DNA of 64,000 bases from SG8-39 sp041558415 (GCA_041558415.1 JBFFEY010000004.1:87453-151452); one strand, 5' to 3'; numbered from the stretch's first letter, positions 23,803-32,134 are shown. Notes: generated from the sequence alone by a model not told the origin. A program made the numbers and translations.

Positions 23803-25152
23803 ATGTCCTCTCTCGCGAACAAAGCCCGCCGCCGGATCGTGATCGTCGGCGCCGCAGGCCGCGACTTTCACAATTTCAACGTCGTCTTTCGCGACGACCC
23901 GGCGGCCGAGGTGGTCGCCTTCACCGCGGCGCAGATTCCCGGCATCGCCGAACGCCGCTACCCGGCGGCGCTCGCCGGCGCACGCTACCCCGATGGCATC
24001 CCGATCCTCGCCGAGGCCGAGCTCGACGCGCTGCTTAGCACGCAGCATGTCGACGCGGTCGTGTTCGCCTACAGCGACGTCGCGCATGCGCAGGTCATGC
24101 ACCTCGCCTCGCGCGCGCTCGCGGGCGGCGCCGACTTCACCCTGCTCGGCCCCGCGCGCACCATGCTCGCCGCGGCGCGCCCCGTGATCGCCGTGTCCGC
24201 GGTGCGCACCGGCTGCGGCAAGTCGCAGACCGCGCGCTACCTCTCGCGACGCCTGCGCGCGCGCGGCCTGCGCGTTGCAGTCGTGCGCCACCCGATGCCC
24301 TACGGCGACCTGGCACGGCAGGCGGTGCAGCGCTTCGCCACGCGCGCCGATCTCGACGCCGCCGACTGCAGCATCGAGGAGCGCGAGGAGTACGAGCCGC
24401 ATCTCGCCCTCGGCAACGTGGTGCATGCCGGCATCGACACGCGCCGCGTGCTCGACGCCGCCGTCGAGGACGCCGACCTCATCCTGTGGGACGGCGGCAA
24501 CAACGACTTTCCCTTCGTCCGCCCGGACCTGCACATCGTGCTGACCGACGCGCTGCGCCCGGGCCAGGAGGCGACGCATCACCCCGGCGAGGCGGTGCTG
24601 CGCATGGCCGACGTGGTGGTGATCGCGAAGAGCGACGCGGCACCGCGTGCCGACGTGACCCGCGTCGAGGCGGCGGTACGGCGCATCAACCCGCGTGCGC
24701 ATCGCCTGCGCGGCGCCTCGCCGGTGACCTTAGACGACGCGCCCGCGCTGCGCGGGCGGCGCGTCATCGTGGTGGAGGACGGGCCGACGACGACGCACGG
24801 CGGCATGGCGCACGGCGCCGGCTACGCAGCGGCGCGCGCCGCCGGCGCCGACATCATCGATCCGCGCGGCTGCGCCGCGCCCGCGATTGCGCCGCTCTAC
24901 GACCGGTACCCGCAGCTCGGCCCGGTGCTGCCGGCGATGGGCTACTCGGCCGCGGAGCGCGCCGCGCTCGCCGCCACCATCGAGGCGAGCAGCGCCGAGT
25001 TCGTCGTCAGCGGCACGCCGCACGATCTCGCCGCGCTGCTCGGCCTCGCGAAGCCGGTGCTGCGCGCGCGCTACGAATTCGCCGAGGTCGACGCCCCCGG
25101 GCTGTGGGGCGAGGTCGAGGCCTTCCTGCAACGCGCGCTCGCCGCGCGCTAG
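23803..25152 (+). CDS. Cyclic 2,3-diphosphoglycerate synthetase-like GTPase
   Basis: A 449-residue cytosolic protein resembling archaeal cyclic 2,3-diphosphoglycerate synthetase, which closes 2,3-bisphosphoglycerate into a thermostabilising solute at the cost of ATP. The first 125 residues form a Rossmann-like domain (RRIVIVGAAGRDFHNFN, AFTAAQIPGIAERRYP). The second domain has the P-loop SAVRTGCGKSQTARYLSR and the acidic LILWDGGNNDFPF segment. Homologues are widespread in bacteria where the solute is not known, so the product is uncertain. The gene is divergent from galT-treT across a 122-bp gap; all three concern phosphorylated sugars or compatible solutes. Stops overlap the next gene by CTAG. 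Confidence 0.8.
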   Translation: MSSLANKARRRIVIVGAAGRDFHNFNVVFRDDPAAEVVAFTAAQIPGIAERRYPAALAGARYPDGIPILAEAELDALLSTQHVDAVVFAYSDVAHAQVMHLASRALAGGADFTLLGPARTMLAAARPVIAVSAVRTGCGKSQTARYLSRRLRARGLRVAVVRHPMPYGDLARQAVQRFATRADLDAADCSIEEREEYEPHLALGNVVHAGIDTRRVLDAAVEDADLILWDGGNNDFPFVRPDLHIVLTDALRPGQEATHHPGEAVLRMADVVVIAKSDAAPRADVTRVEAAVRRINPRAHRLRGASPVTLDDAPALRGRRVIVVEDGPTTTHGGMAHGAGYAAARAAGADIIDPRGCAAPAIAPLYDRYPQLGPVLPAMGYSAAERAALAATIEASSAEFVVSGTPHDLAALLGLAKPVLRARYEFAEVDAPGLWGEVEAFLQRALAAR

Positions 25153-25928
25153 CCTTCTGCGGGCGCGACCGTCTCGCGGTAGGCGTGCCAGGTGGCGTGC
25201 CCGATTACCGGCAGCGCGACGATCAACCCGAGATAGAGCGAGACGAAGCCGAGCGCGGTGAGCGCGACGACGATCAAGCCCCACAGCACCATGGGTCGAA
25301 AGTTGCGGCGCAGCACGTTGAAGCTGACGATCATTGCCGAGACGCAGTCCATCTTCTCGCGGTCGAGCAGCATCGGCAGCGACACCGCCGAGGTGGCGAA
25401 CACCAGCAGCGCGAGCCCGGCGCCGGCCGCGGCGTAGGCGAGCAGGAAGCCCCAGGCATCGGGCGAGCGGCCGAGTTCGGCGACGAATTCCACCAGCGTC
25501 GGCGTGCCGTCGGGAAAGAACAGCGCCACCACCACCACCGAGACGCGGACCCAGACCGCGAGCGACAGCGTGAGGATCAGCGCGTAGAAGCCGATCGAGG
25601 GGAAGTTAGCCTTCCACGCGGTCAGGGTCGGCGCCAGCGCAACGGCTTCGCCCTGCCCGCGCCGCCGGCTGACGTCGTACAGGCCGATGGCGAGGAAGGG
25701 GCCGACCAGCAGGAAGCCCGTGGTGAGCGCGAGCCCGACCGCGCCCGCGTAATAGCGCGTCAGCAGGAAGCCCATCAGCGCGAGCACCGCACCGTAGAAC
25801 AGGCCGGGCGCCGGCGCGGCACGCAGGTCGCCCCAGCCGCGGCGCAGCCAGCGCCAGGGTGCGTGCCCATCGACCGTGCGCACGCTCGGCCAGACGAAGG
25901 GGGCGTCCTTTTCAGCGGTTTCGGGCAC
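25149..25928 (-). CDS. DUF2189 membrane protein
   Basis: A 259-residue integral membrane protein of the DUF2189 family; its function is unknown. After a polar N terminus with the family-like PWRWLRRGWGDLRAAPAPGL, six hydrophobic segments span about 44-66, 68-88, 110-135, 155-180, 210-230 and 230-250. LLVGPFLAIGLYDVSRRRGQGE between the second and third is the conserved loop. The start codon is GTG (CAC at 25926-25928) and no ATG is available nearby. It converges with the synthetase-like gene and shares a CTAG with it. Confidence 0.85.
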   Translation of the reverse strand: MPETAEKDAPFVWPSVRTVDGHAPWRWLRRGWGDLRAAPAPGLFYGAVLALMGFLLTRYYAGAVGLALTTGFLLVGPFLAIGLYDVSRRRGQGEAVALAPTLTAWKANFPSIGFYALILTLSLAVWVRVSVVVVALFFPDGTPTLVEFVAELGRSPDAWGFLLAYAAAGAGLALLVFATSAVSLPMLLDREKMDCVSAMIVSFNVLRRNFRPMVLWGLIVVALTALGFVSLYLGLIVALPVIGHATWHAYRETVAPAEG

Positions 25929-25973
25929 GGGGCAAGTGTAGTGGTCCTGCGCCGGCGCGCAATGCGCGACGCC

Positions 25974-26717
25974 TCAGCCCGAGGGTAAGTCCTTCGCGCA
26001 GCGAAAGCCGATGTACACCGCGGTGAAGTCGGCGGGCTTGTCGGCAATGTGTTCGGCCTGCATCTGCGCGGCGCCGTACCACCACGAGCCGCCGCGCGTG
26101 CGGCGCTCGCTGCCGCGGCCGGCGTCGACCCACTCCCAGACGTTGGCACCCATGTCGTACAGGCCGTTGACGCCGGCGCGCGTGCTGCGCGCCGGCACAT
26201 GCCCCTCGCCGCGCGCGAGCAGTGCGCCGGCTGAGCCGGCATGCGCGCCGCCGCAGTCGCCCAGACAGTTCGCGCCGACGGGTGAGTCGCCGGTCGGGTA
26301 GGGATAGGTCTTGCCGCGCGCGAAGGGCGGCGGCGGCGCGGCGCGGCGCTCGGTGTAGGCCGCCTCGACCCACTCCGCGTCGCGCGGCAGACGCTTGCCG
26401 GCCCATGCGCAGTAGGCCTGCGCCTCGGCAAAGGTGACGTGCACCGCCGGCTCGTCCGGCCGGCCCGGCCTGCCGTACGGCGCGCGCCAGTGCCAGCCGC
26501 GCTTTTGCTGCCAGCCGGCGGCGTAGACGTGCCCGCCGCCGTCGCGCTCGGCCTTGGTCTTCGTGCCGGTCGCCGCGACGAAGCGTTCGAACGCGCCAAT
26601 CGTCACTTCGGTAGGATCGATGGCGAAGCGGCCGATCGGCTGCATGTCATCGGCCGCGACGGCCGCTGCCGGCGCGGCGAGCAGGAAGCCGTGAGCAATG
26701 AGGCGGGCGAGGCTCAT
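25974..26717 (-). CDS. Exported SUMF1/FGE-like domain protein
   Basis: A 247-residue protein with a Sec signal peptide (LIAHGFLLAAPAAAVAAD) and then a formylglycine-generating-enzyme-type fold. Marks are IDPTEVTIGAFERFV, PAVHVTFAEAQAYCAWAGKR, LPRDAEWVEAAY, NGLYDMGANVWEWV and the closing RGGSWW plus GFRCAK. The paired active-site cysteines of true FGE are not evident; only the final GFRC Cys is clear. A sulfatase-activating role is therefore unlikely and a structural or binding role is more plausible. Its ATG overlaps the TGA of the CIA30-like gene upstream (26714-26717), so the two exported proteins are translationally coupled. Confidence 0.82.
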   Translation of the reverse strand: MSLARLIAHGFLLAAPAAAVAADDMQPIGRFAIDPTEVTIGAFERFVAATGTKTKAERDGGGHVYAAGWQQKRGWHWRAPYGRPGRPDEPAVHVTFAEAQAYCAWAGKRLPRDAEWVEAAYTERRAAPPPPFARGKTYPYPTGDSPVGANCLGDCGGAHAGSAGALLARGEGHVPARSTRAGVNGLYDMGANVWEWVDAGRGSERRTRGGSWWYGAAQMQAEHIADKPADFTAVYIGFRCAKDLPSG

Positions 26718-27283
26718 CGCGGCATCCCGCCAAGCAGGTCGACCGCGCGCACTTCGAGCCGGAAGGGGCCGGCCTGGCGGTCGGCGATGAGGAAACCGAG
26801 CGTCACGATGCGCGCCGGATCGAGCGGCGGCGCGTCGGGCACGTCGCGCCCGCGGTGTTTCGGCACGAAGTCCCTGAGCGGCAGCCTGAGCGTGGTCCAC
26901 TCGCCCGCCGGGGTGGCGAACGCCGCCTGGTATTGCACGCCGTCGAAGGCCTCGTCGGTCTTGAGGTTCAGCTTGTAGCGCTTGCCGTCGCCGCGCACTT
27001 CGAGTCGCAGGGCCTGCGCGCCCGTCACGCCGAGCGGCGCCGGCGCGCTGCGCACCGAGGCGAAGCCGCCGCCGTGTTCGAGCGAGACCTCGCCGCTGAA
27101 CACGAGCCAGCCGTCGTGCGCGATCTCTGCGGCGCCGCGTGACACGCCGCCCATCACGCCGTCGTTGATCGCGCGCCATTCCAGCGTGCGTCCCGGCGCG
27201 GGCGGGAAGAGGCGCAGCTCGGCGCCGATGGACGACTGGCTCATAAGCAAAACCACGATCGCAAGAAGGAGACGCGGGAACAC
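26714..27283 (-). CDS. Exported CIA30-family protein
   Basis: A protein of about 189 residues with a hydrophobic signal (LLLAIVVLLMSQSSIGA) and a CIA30-like beta-sandwich. Family features are EWRAINDGVMGGVSRG near the front, SVRSAPAPLGVTGAQALRLEV and the closing ARIVTLGFLIADRQAGPFRL. CIA30 proteins bear the name of a mitochondrial complex I assembly factor, but bacterial members resemble carbohydrate-binding modules and their role is not known. The frame has no ATG before the signal peptide; I chose the GTG at 27283. An ATG at the end of the signal would remove it. It is coupled to the SUMF1-like gene and divergent from the methyltransferase. Confidence 0.72.
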   Translation of the reverse strand: MFPRLLLAIVVLLMSQSSIGAELRLFPPAPGRTLEWRAINDGVMGGVSRGAAEIAHDGWLVFSGEVSLEHGGGFASVRSAPAPLGVTGAQALRLEVRGDGKRYKLNLKTDEAFDGVQYQAAFATPAGEWTTLRLPLRDFVPKHRGRDVPDAPPLDPARIVTLGFLIADRQAGPFRLEVRAVDLLGGMPR

Positions 27284-27339
27284 GGTGGGTCGCAAGTCTA
27301 GCGCGAGAAGCACCGCCGCCGCGGTAGAGTAGCGCGGCA

Positions 27340-27879
27340 ATGAACCGGCGCAGTTTTCTATTGGCCTGGGCAGGGCTTGCGCTCGGCGGCTGCACGACGC
27401 CGGGCGTGACGCTCGACGTGCCTTACGTCTCGACGCCGCACGAGGTGGTCGAGGCGATGCTCAAGCTCGCCAGGGTCGGGCCGAACGACGTGGTCTACGA
27501 CCTCGGCTGCGGCGACGGTCGCTTCGTCATCGCCGCGGCGAAGGCATTCGGCGCCCGCGGCGTCGGCGTCGACATCGATCCGGCGCGCATCGCCGAGGCG
27601 AGCGCAGCCGCGGCAAGCGAGGGCGTCAGCGATCGCGTGCGCTTCCTGCAGCAGGACCTGTTCACCGTCGAGCTGTCGCCGGCGACGGTGGTGACGCTCT
27701 TCCTGCTGCCCGAGCTGAACGACCGCCTGGCGCCGAAGCTGCGTCGCGAGCTGCGCGACGGGGCGCGCATCGTGTCGCACCGCTGGACGATCCGCGGCTG
27801 GCCGCCCGAAGACGCCATCGGGGTCGACGTCGAGGAAGTGCGCCACGAGGCGTTTCTCTGGGTGAACCACAAGGGCTGA
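27340..27879 (+). CDS. SAM-dependent methyltransferase with Tat/lipoprotein-like N terminus
   Basis: A 179-residue class I methyltransferase fold: VYDLGCGDGRFVIAAAKA (SAM motif I), GVGVDIDPARIAEA (motif II acidic residue) and VRFLQQDLFTVEL (motif III). Its N terminus is unusual for a SAM enzyme. MNRRSFLLAWAGLALGGC combines a twin-arginine motif (NRRSFLL) with a lipobox (LGGC), which predicts export and lipid anchoring where SAM is absent. The ATG at 27340 is the only sensible start; starting later would cut into the fold. Either the enzyme acts before export or stays attached to the inner face, or the fold has another use. The substrate is unknown. Confidence 0.78.
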   Translation: MNRRSFLLAWAGLALGGCTTPGVTLDVPYVSTPHEVVEAMLKLARVGPNDVVYDLGCGDGRFVIAAAKAFGARGVGVDIDPARIAEASAAAASEGVSDRVRFLQQDLFTVELSPATVVTLFLLPELNDRLAPKLRRELRDGARIVSHRWTIRGWPPEDAIGVDVEEVRHEAFLWVNHKG

Positions 27880-27928
27880 CGCGCACAACAGGCCGGCTTC
27901 AGACGACCGCCTGCGCCTGCTCGTCGCG

Positions 27929-28237
27929 TTGCGCGACTGCGACGTGTTTTACGTCGCCGGTTCGCAGCCGGCAGCGCATTACATCGCCGATCGCGAGGTC
28001 GGCGGCGTGCTGTTCTTCGGCCCGAACCTCGAGCCCGGCGCCGACGGCTGGCCGACGCTCATCGCGCGTGCCGGCGACGCCTCGTCCGAGAACCGCCTGA
28101 TCGGCGCGCTCGGGCCGCAGGACATCGCCTTCGAGTACGCATTCACCGACGTGTTCGAGGACGGGCGCACGCGCTGCGGTCCCGGCGCCGGCAACGCGGT
28201 GAAGGCGCGCCTGCAGCGCCTGCTCGACGCGGACTGA
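27929..28237 (+). CDS. Small protein of unknown function (102 aa)
   Basis: I do not recognise this protein. The frame is open from just after the methyltransferase stop but has no ATG or GTG before the TTG at 27929, so the true start is unsure. Residues are of ordinary composition (DVFYVAGSQPAAHYIADREV, then GVLFFGPNLEPGADGWPTL), with no signal or membrane segment. An in-frame GTG at 27944 is an alternative start. It ends just before a hairpin (28247-28284) and converges with the small membrane protein at 28319-28513. Confidence 0.45.
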   Translation: MRDCDVFYVAGSQPAAHYIADREVGGVLFFGPNLEPGADGWPTLIARAGDASSENRLIGALGPQDIAFEYAFTDVFEDGRTRCGPGAGNAVKARLQRLLDAD

Positions 28238-28246
28238 TTCAGGTAA

Positions 28247-28284
28247 CGCGGGCGCGCAACCTCCTCCTTCGCTGCGCGCCCGCG
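28247..28284. terminator. 11-bp hairpin between convergent genes
   Basis: Arms 28247-28257 and 28274-28284 are perfect complements (core GCGGGCGCGC) around a 16-base loop. It lies between the ends of a plus-strand gene (28237) and a minus-strand gene (28319), where a bidirectional terminator would be expected. No T-run follows on either side, so termination would have to be weak or Rho-assisted. Confidence 0.45.
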
Positions 28285-28318
28285 CAGCGATCGCAAAGCG
28301 CGTGCCGCTCCCCGCCGG

Positions 28319-28513
28319 CTAGGCGAACTGCGAGAGCAGACCGAGCAGCACGAACAGCGCCGCCAGACCCTGCCAGCCGACGCGCTTGAACATCCACACG
28401 TGGCTCATGCGCTGGTCTTCGACGCCCCCTTGGGCCATCGACACGACGCCGTTGAATAACGCGTAGGCCGCGAGCGCGAACCCAATGACTGCGAACAGAG
28501 CGATCGGGTCCAT
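28319..28513 (-). CDS. Twin-helix small membrane protein, HIG1/TwinTM-like
   Basis: A 64-residue protein with two membrane helices (about 4-26 and 46-62) joined by a polar loop, VEDQRMSHVWMFKRVGWQG. The arrangement helix - loop - MxxRVxxQxLA - helix recalls HIG1-type and 'twin transmembrane' small proteins. In mitochondria and alphaproteobacteria, HIG1 proteins attach to cytochrome oxidase; whether this holds here is unknown. The start is certain: AGGAGGTGA, a full anti-Shine-Dalgarno match, lies six bases before the ATG at 28511-28513, so it is likely strongly translated. Confidence 0.7.
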   Translation of the reverse strand: MDPIALFAVIGFALAAYALFNGVVSMAQGGVEDQRMSHVWMFKRVGWQGLAALFVLLGLLSQFA

Positions 28514-28675
28514 CCGTCACCTCCTGGTCATCGGTCTGAACCGGTTTCTATTGCGGCACCACGGCCGGCGCAGTGCAAGCCCCTGCCGCGCTTTTGCTTG
28601 CGCTGGGTCAAGGCGGCGGCAAATTAATTGCCAAATTGCCCGCGCGCCCTTCTTGGGCGCCGCAGCAAGCGGGGC

Positions 28676-30769
28676 TCAGCCCTGCCACATGCCGCGCAGC
28701 CGCGCGGCGACGTCGACGCGCGCTGCGCCCGTGGCGGCCGGCTCGGCGGCCTCGGCCGGCGGCCATACCGCGGGCTCGAGCTGCGCCATCACTGCGCGCG
28801 TCATGAAGCGGCTTTGCGCGCCGTAGACATGGGCGTCGCCGCGCCGCGTCTGCTGCGGCAGGTAATACTTGAGCGGCGCAATGAGATGCAGCTCGCGCTT
28901 GGCGCGCGTCATCGCGACGTAGAGCAACCGGCGTTCCTCCTCGATCTGCCCCGGATCGCCGGTGGCGAACTCGGACGGAAAGTTGCCGTCGGCGAGATTG
29001 AGCAGGTAGACCGCATCCCACTCCTGCCCCTTGGCCGAGTGGATCGTCGACAGGATGAGGTAGTCCTCGTCGAGCAGCGGCGCGCCGGCGAGGTCGCCCG
29101 TGGCGCGCGGCGGGTCGAGCGCGAGCTCGCTGAGGAAATGCTCGCGCGTGGCGTGCTGCATGGCGATGCGTTCGAGCTGCCACAGGTCGCCGGCGCGCGC
29201 CTGCGCCGCTTCGTATTTCTGCTCGAGGATCGGCAGGTACCAGTCGCGCACGCGCCCGATCTGCCCCTGCCAAGGGCCTTCCGGCGCGGCGATGTCGCGC
29301 ATCAGGCTGGCGAACGCGGGCCAGTGGTCGGCCGTCAGCGACGGCGCCGCGAACGCGGCGAGCGCCTCCCAGCGATGCCCTGCCGCCTCGAAATGCGTCA
29401 TGCAGCGCTCGGCGCTCGCCGGGCCGATGCCCGGCAGCAGCTGCAGCGCGCGGAAGGCACTGACGCGGTTCTTCGGGTTGTCGGCCCAGCGCAGCACCGC
29501 GAGCAGGTCCTTGACGTGCGCCGCCTCGAGAAACTTCAGCCCGCCGTACTTCACGTAGGGGATGTCGCGCCGCACGAGCTCGAGCTCGAGCACGTCGCTG
29601 TGGTGCGCGTTGCGGAACAGCACAGCCTGGTGCCTGAGCGGCACGCCGCGCTCGCGCGCCTCGAGCACGCGCGTCACCACGTAATCGGCCTGCGCCGTGT
29701 CGTCGGCCACCGAGACGTAGCGCGGCCGGCTGCCCCTGCCGCGCGTCGCGCGCAGCGTCTTGGCGTATTGCCGCGCGCCTTCGGCGATGAGCGCATTCGC
29801 CGCATCGAGCACCGCCTGCGTCGAGCGGTAGTTCTCCTCCAGCGCGATGACCTCTGCCGCAGGCGCGTACTGCGCCGGAAACTCGAGGATGTTCTCGACG
29901 CGCGCCGCGCGGAACGAGTAGATGGCCTGCGCGTCGTCGCCGACCACGGTGAGGCCGCGGCCCTCGGGCTTGAGGCTCTTCAGGATCTCGGCCTGCAGCG
30001 CGTTGGTGTCCTGGTATTCGTCCACCAGCACATGGTCGAAGGCGCCGCCGATCTCGCGCGCGAGCTGCGCGTCGCCGAGCATCGCCTGCCAGTAGAGCAG
30101 CAGGTCGTCGTAGTCGAGCGCCTGGTTGGCGAGCTTGCGCTCGACGTAGGCGCGAAACAGGCGGGTGAGCGCGTCCTCCCACTGCGCGCACCAGGGAAAG
30201 GCCTGCGCCAGCGTTTCGCGCAGCGTACCCTGCGTGTTGACGCGGTGCGAGTAGATCGCCAGGCAGGTATCTTTTCGCGGAAAGCGCTTTTCCAGGCCGG
30301 AGAGCCCCTGCGCGTGGCGCTCGACGTCCATCAGGTCGGCCGCATCGCCGCGGTCGAGCACGCTGAAGCTCGGCTCGAGCCCGACGCGCGCCGCGTGGCG
30401 CCGGATGAGGCGGTTGGCGATCGAGTGAAAGGTGCCCGACCAGGGCAGGCGCACCGTCGGCGCGCTGCCGCGCGCGCGCAGCACCTCGGCGGCGATCGTC
30501 TGCGCGCGGCGCGTCATCGCCTCGGCCGCGCGGCGCGTGAAGGTGAGCAGCAGGATGCGCTCGGGGGCGACGCCTTCCAGCACCAGGTGCGCGACGCGGT
30601 GCGCGAGGGTGTTGGTCTTGCCGGTGCCGGCGCCGGCGATGACCAGCAGCGGCCCGGCCTGGAACGCACCGTCGGCGCCGCGCGCGCCGAAGCGCGCCGC
30701 GGCGCGCTGCTGCGGGTTGAGGCGATCGAAGGCGCTCGCCGGGTTCTCTGTCGGGGTGGTGACCTGCAC
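28676..30769 (-). CDS. UvrD/Rep-family DNA helicase
   Basis: A 697-residue superfamily 1A helicase that unwinds DNA 3' to 5' with ATP. Motifs in order are LNPQQRAAA (Q motif), VIAGAGTGKTNTLAHR (Walker A, about residues 43-52), LLTFTRRAAEAM (Ia), DHVLVDEYQDTN (DEXX box), VVGDDAQAIYSFR (III), EENYRST (IV), STIHSAKGQEWDAVYL (V) and LLYVAMTRAKREL (VI). All key residues are present. It is shorter than UvrD at its C terminus and lacks the last Tudor-like region, so it may be a Rep-like or PcrA-like paralogue. The divergent dioxygenase gene starts 74 bp away. Confidence 0.92.
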   Translation of the reverse strand: MQVTTPTENPASAFDRLNPQQRAAARFGARGADGAFQAGPLLVIAGAGTGKTNTLAHRVAHLVLEGVAPERILLLTFTRRAAEAMTRRAQTIAAEVLRARGSAPTVRLPWSGTFHSIANRLIRRHAARVGLEPSFSVLDRGDAADLMDVERHAQGLSGLEKRFPRKDTCLAIYSHRVNTQGTLRETLAQAFPWCAQWEDALTRLFRAYVERKLANQALDYDDLLLYWQAMLGDAQLAREIGGAFDHVLVDEYQDTNALQAEILKSLKPEGRGLTVVGDDAQAIYSFRAARVENILEFPAQYAPAAEVIALEENYRSTQAVLDAANALIAEGARQYAKTLRATRGRGSRPRYVSVADDTAQADYVVTRVLEARERGVPLRHQAVLFRNAHHSDVLELELVRRDIPYVKYGGLKFLEAAHVKDLLAVLRWADNPKNRVSAFRALQLLPGIGPASAERCMTHFEAAGHRWEALAAFAAPSLTADHWPAFASLMRDIAAPEGPWQGQIGRVRDWYLPILEQKYEAAQARAGDLWQLERIAMQHATREHFLSELALDPPRATGDLAGAPLLDEDYLILSTIHSAKGQEWDAVYLLNLADGNFPSEFATGDPGQIEEERRLLYVAMTRAKRELHLIAPLKYYLPQQTRRGDAHVYGAQSRFMTRAVMAQLEPAVWPPAEAAEPAATGAARVDVAARLRGMWQG

Positions 30770-30843
30770 AGCGCGATTATGGCCGAGGACTGTATATCCA
30801 TCCAGCCCCCCGTCTTTCGCGGGGACGGCTACACTCGCGAGTC

Positions 30844-31713
30844 ATGAACACGGCCGCGACGATCGACGTCGTTCCGACGCCCACGCTCGGCGCCGAGCTG
30901 CGCGGCGTCGACCTGGCGCGCGCGACGCCGGCGCAGCTCGACGCCATCAAGGATGCCTGGTACCGGCACGACGTGCTGGTGTTCCGCGGCCAGCGCCTGA
31001 CGGACGACCACCTGCTCGCCTTCTCGCGCCACTTCGGCGCGCTCGATCCGCCGCCCAACCAGGGCGCAGGACGCAAGTCGCCGCCCGGCTACCCGGAGGT
31101 GTACGTCGTCTCCAACGTGCGCGATGCGCAGGGCGAGCCGATCGGCGCGCTCGGCGACGGCGAGGCCGCCTGGCACACCGACATGAGCTACGCCGCCGAG
31201 CCGCCGGACGCCTCGATGCTCTACGCGCTCGAGATTCCGCCCGCGGGCGGCGACACCTGCTTCTGCAGCATGAAGGCAGCGCTCGAAGCGCTGCCGCCGG
31301 CGCTGCTCGCCCGCATCCGCGAGCTCGACATCAAGCACGACGGCACCTACGACTCGGGCGGCAACCTGCGCAAGGGGCTCGTCGCGTCCGACGATCCGCG
31401 CCATTCCGTGGGCACGCCGCATCCGATCGTCATCGAGCATCCGCTCTCGGGCGCGCAGGCGCTGTATCTCGGGCGGCGGCGCAACGCCTACGTCGTGGGC
31501 CTCGCGCTGGACGAATCCGAGCGCCTGCTGGACGAACTCTGGGCGGTGGTGGAACGCGCCGTCTACCGCCACCGCTGGCAGGTGGGCGATCTCGTGCTGT
31601 GGGACAACCGCACCACCATGCACCGGCGCGATGCTTTCGATCCGGCATCGCGCCGCGTCATGCACCGCACCCAGATCAAGGGCTCGCGCGCGCCGCGCCG
31701 CGCGGCGCTCTGA
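30844..31713 (+). CDS. TauD/TfdA-family Fe(II)/2-oxoglutarate dioxygenase
   Basis: A 289-residue oxygenase that couples substrate hydroxylation to decarboxylation of 2-oxoglutarate. The facial triad is visible: AWHTDMSY supplies His and Asp (about residues 111-113), and NRTTMHRRDAF supplies the distal His. RRVMHRTQIKG has the Arg that binds 2-oxoglutarate. The N terminus (LGAELRGVDLARATPAQLDAI) and HDVLVFRGQRLTDDHL are typical of the TauD/TfdA group, whose substrates include taurine, alkyl sulfates and aryloxyalkanoates. No sulfonate transporter or regulator lies nearby, so the substrate is open. Confidence 0.9.
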   Translation: MNTAATIDVVPTPTLGAELRGVDLARATPAQLDAIKDAWYRHDVLVFRGQRLTDDHLLAFSRHFGALDPPPNQGAGRKSPPGYPEVYVVSNVRDAQGEPIGALGDGEAAWHTDMSYAAEPPDASMLYALEIPPAGGDTCFCSMKAALEALPPALLARIRELDIKHDGTYDSGGNLRKGLVASDDPRHSVGTPHPIVIEHPLSGAQALYLGRRRNAYVVGLALDESERLLDELWAVVERAVYRHRWQVGDLVLWDNRTTMHRRDAFDPASRRVMHRTQIKGSRAPRRAAL

Positions 31714-31723
31714 AGCACGCCGC

Positions 31724-32134
31724 CTACTTCGCGCGCAGCGCGCGTCCAGCGCGGTGCACGTCCGACGACTTGACCCAGATGATCGCGGCCCAGCGCCCGC
31801 CGCCCGGGGTCAGCGCCTCGACCGCGGTCACGTTAATCTTCGCGCCGGCCAGGCTGTCGAGGTGCGCGGCGAGCGCGCCGGGACGATCCTCGCCCTGGAT
31901 GAGGAAGCCGGATTTCTTCGGTTCGAAAGCGAGCTTCGCCTTCTTGGCCGCCTTCTGAAACTTGCGCTCGTCGTCCGGCACGACGTCGATCTGCGCACGT
32001 CGTCCGCGCGGAAAGCCGTTGCAGGCAACCAGGTTGATGCCGGCGCTCACCAGGGTGGCCAGCACGCCGAACGTCTGTCCGGGACGATCGGGAACGACGA
32101 TCGAGTAGTAATGCACCTTGCGCACCGTGTCCAT
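31724..32134 (-). CDS. Double ACT-domain protein
   Basis: A 136-residue protein of two consecutive ACT-type ligand-binding units. The first starts at VHYYSIVVPDRPGQTFGVLA and the second at SGFLIQGEDRPGALAAHLD. ACT domains bind amino acids or similar small ligands and usually regulate enzymes; free-standing ones are mostly uncharacterised. Between the units lies a basic linker (FQKAAKKAKLAFEPKKS). The frame is open upstream, but the ATG at 32132-32134 gives the normal start just before the first strand. It converges on the dioxygenase gene with a 10-bp gap. Confidence 0.78.
   Translation of the reverse strand: MDTVRKVHYYSIVVPDRPGQTFGVLATLVSAGINLVACNGFPRGRRAQIDVVPDDERKFQKAAKKAKLAFEPKKSGFLIQGEDRPGALAAHLDSLAGAKINVTAVEALTPGGGRWAAIIWVKSSDVHRAGRALRAK

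Noticed and set aside
25974..26717. True formylglycine-generating enzyme for sulfatases
   Set aside because: No paired active-site cysteines can be seen and there is no sulfatase gene nearby; only the overall fold motifs match.
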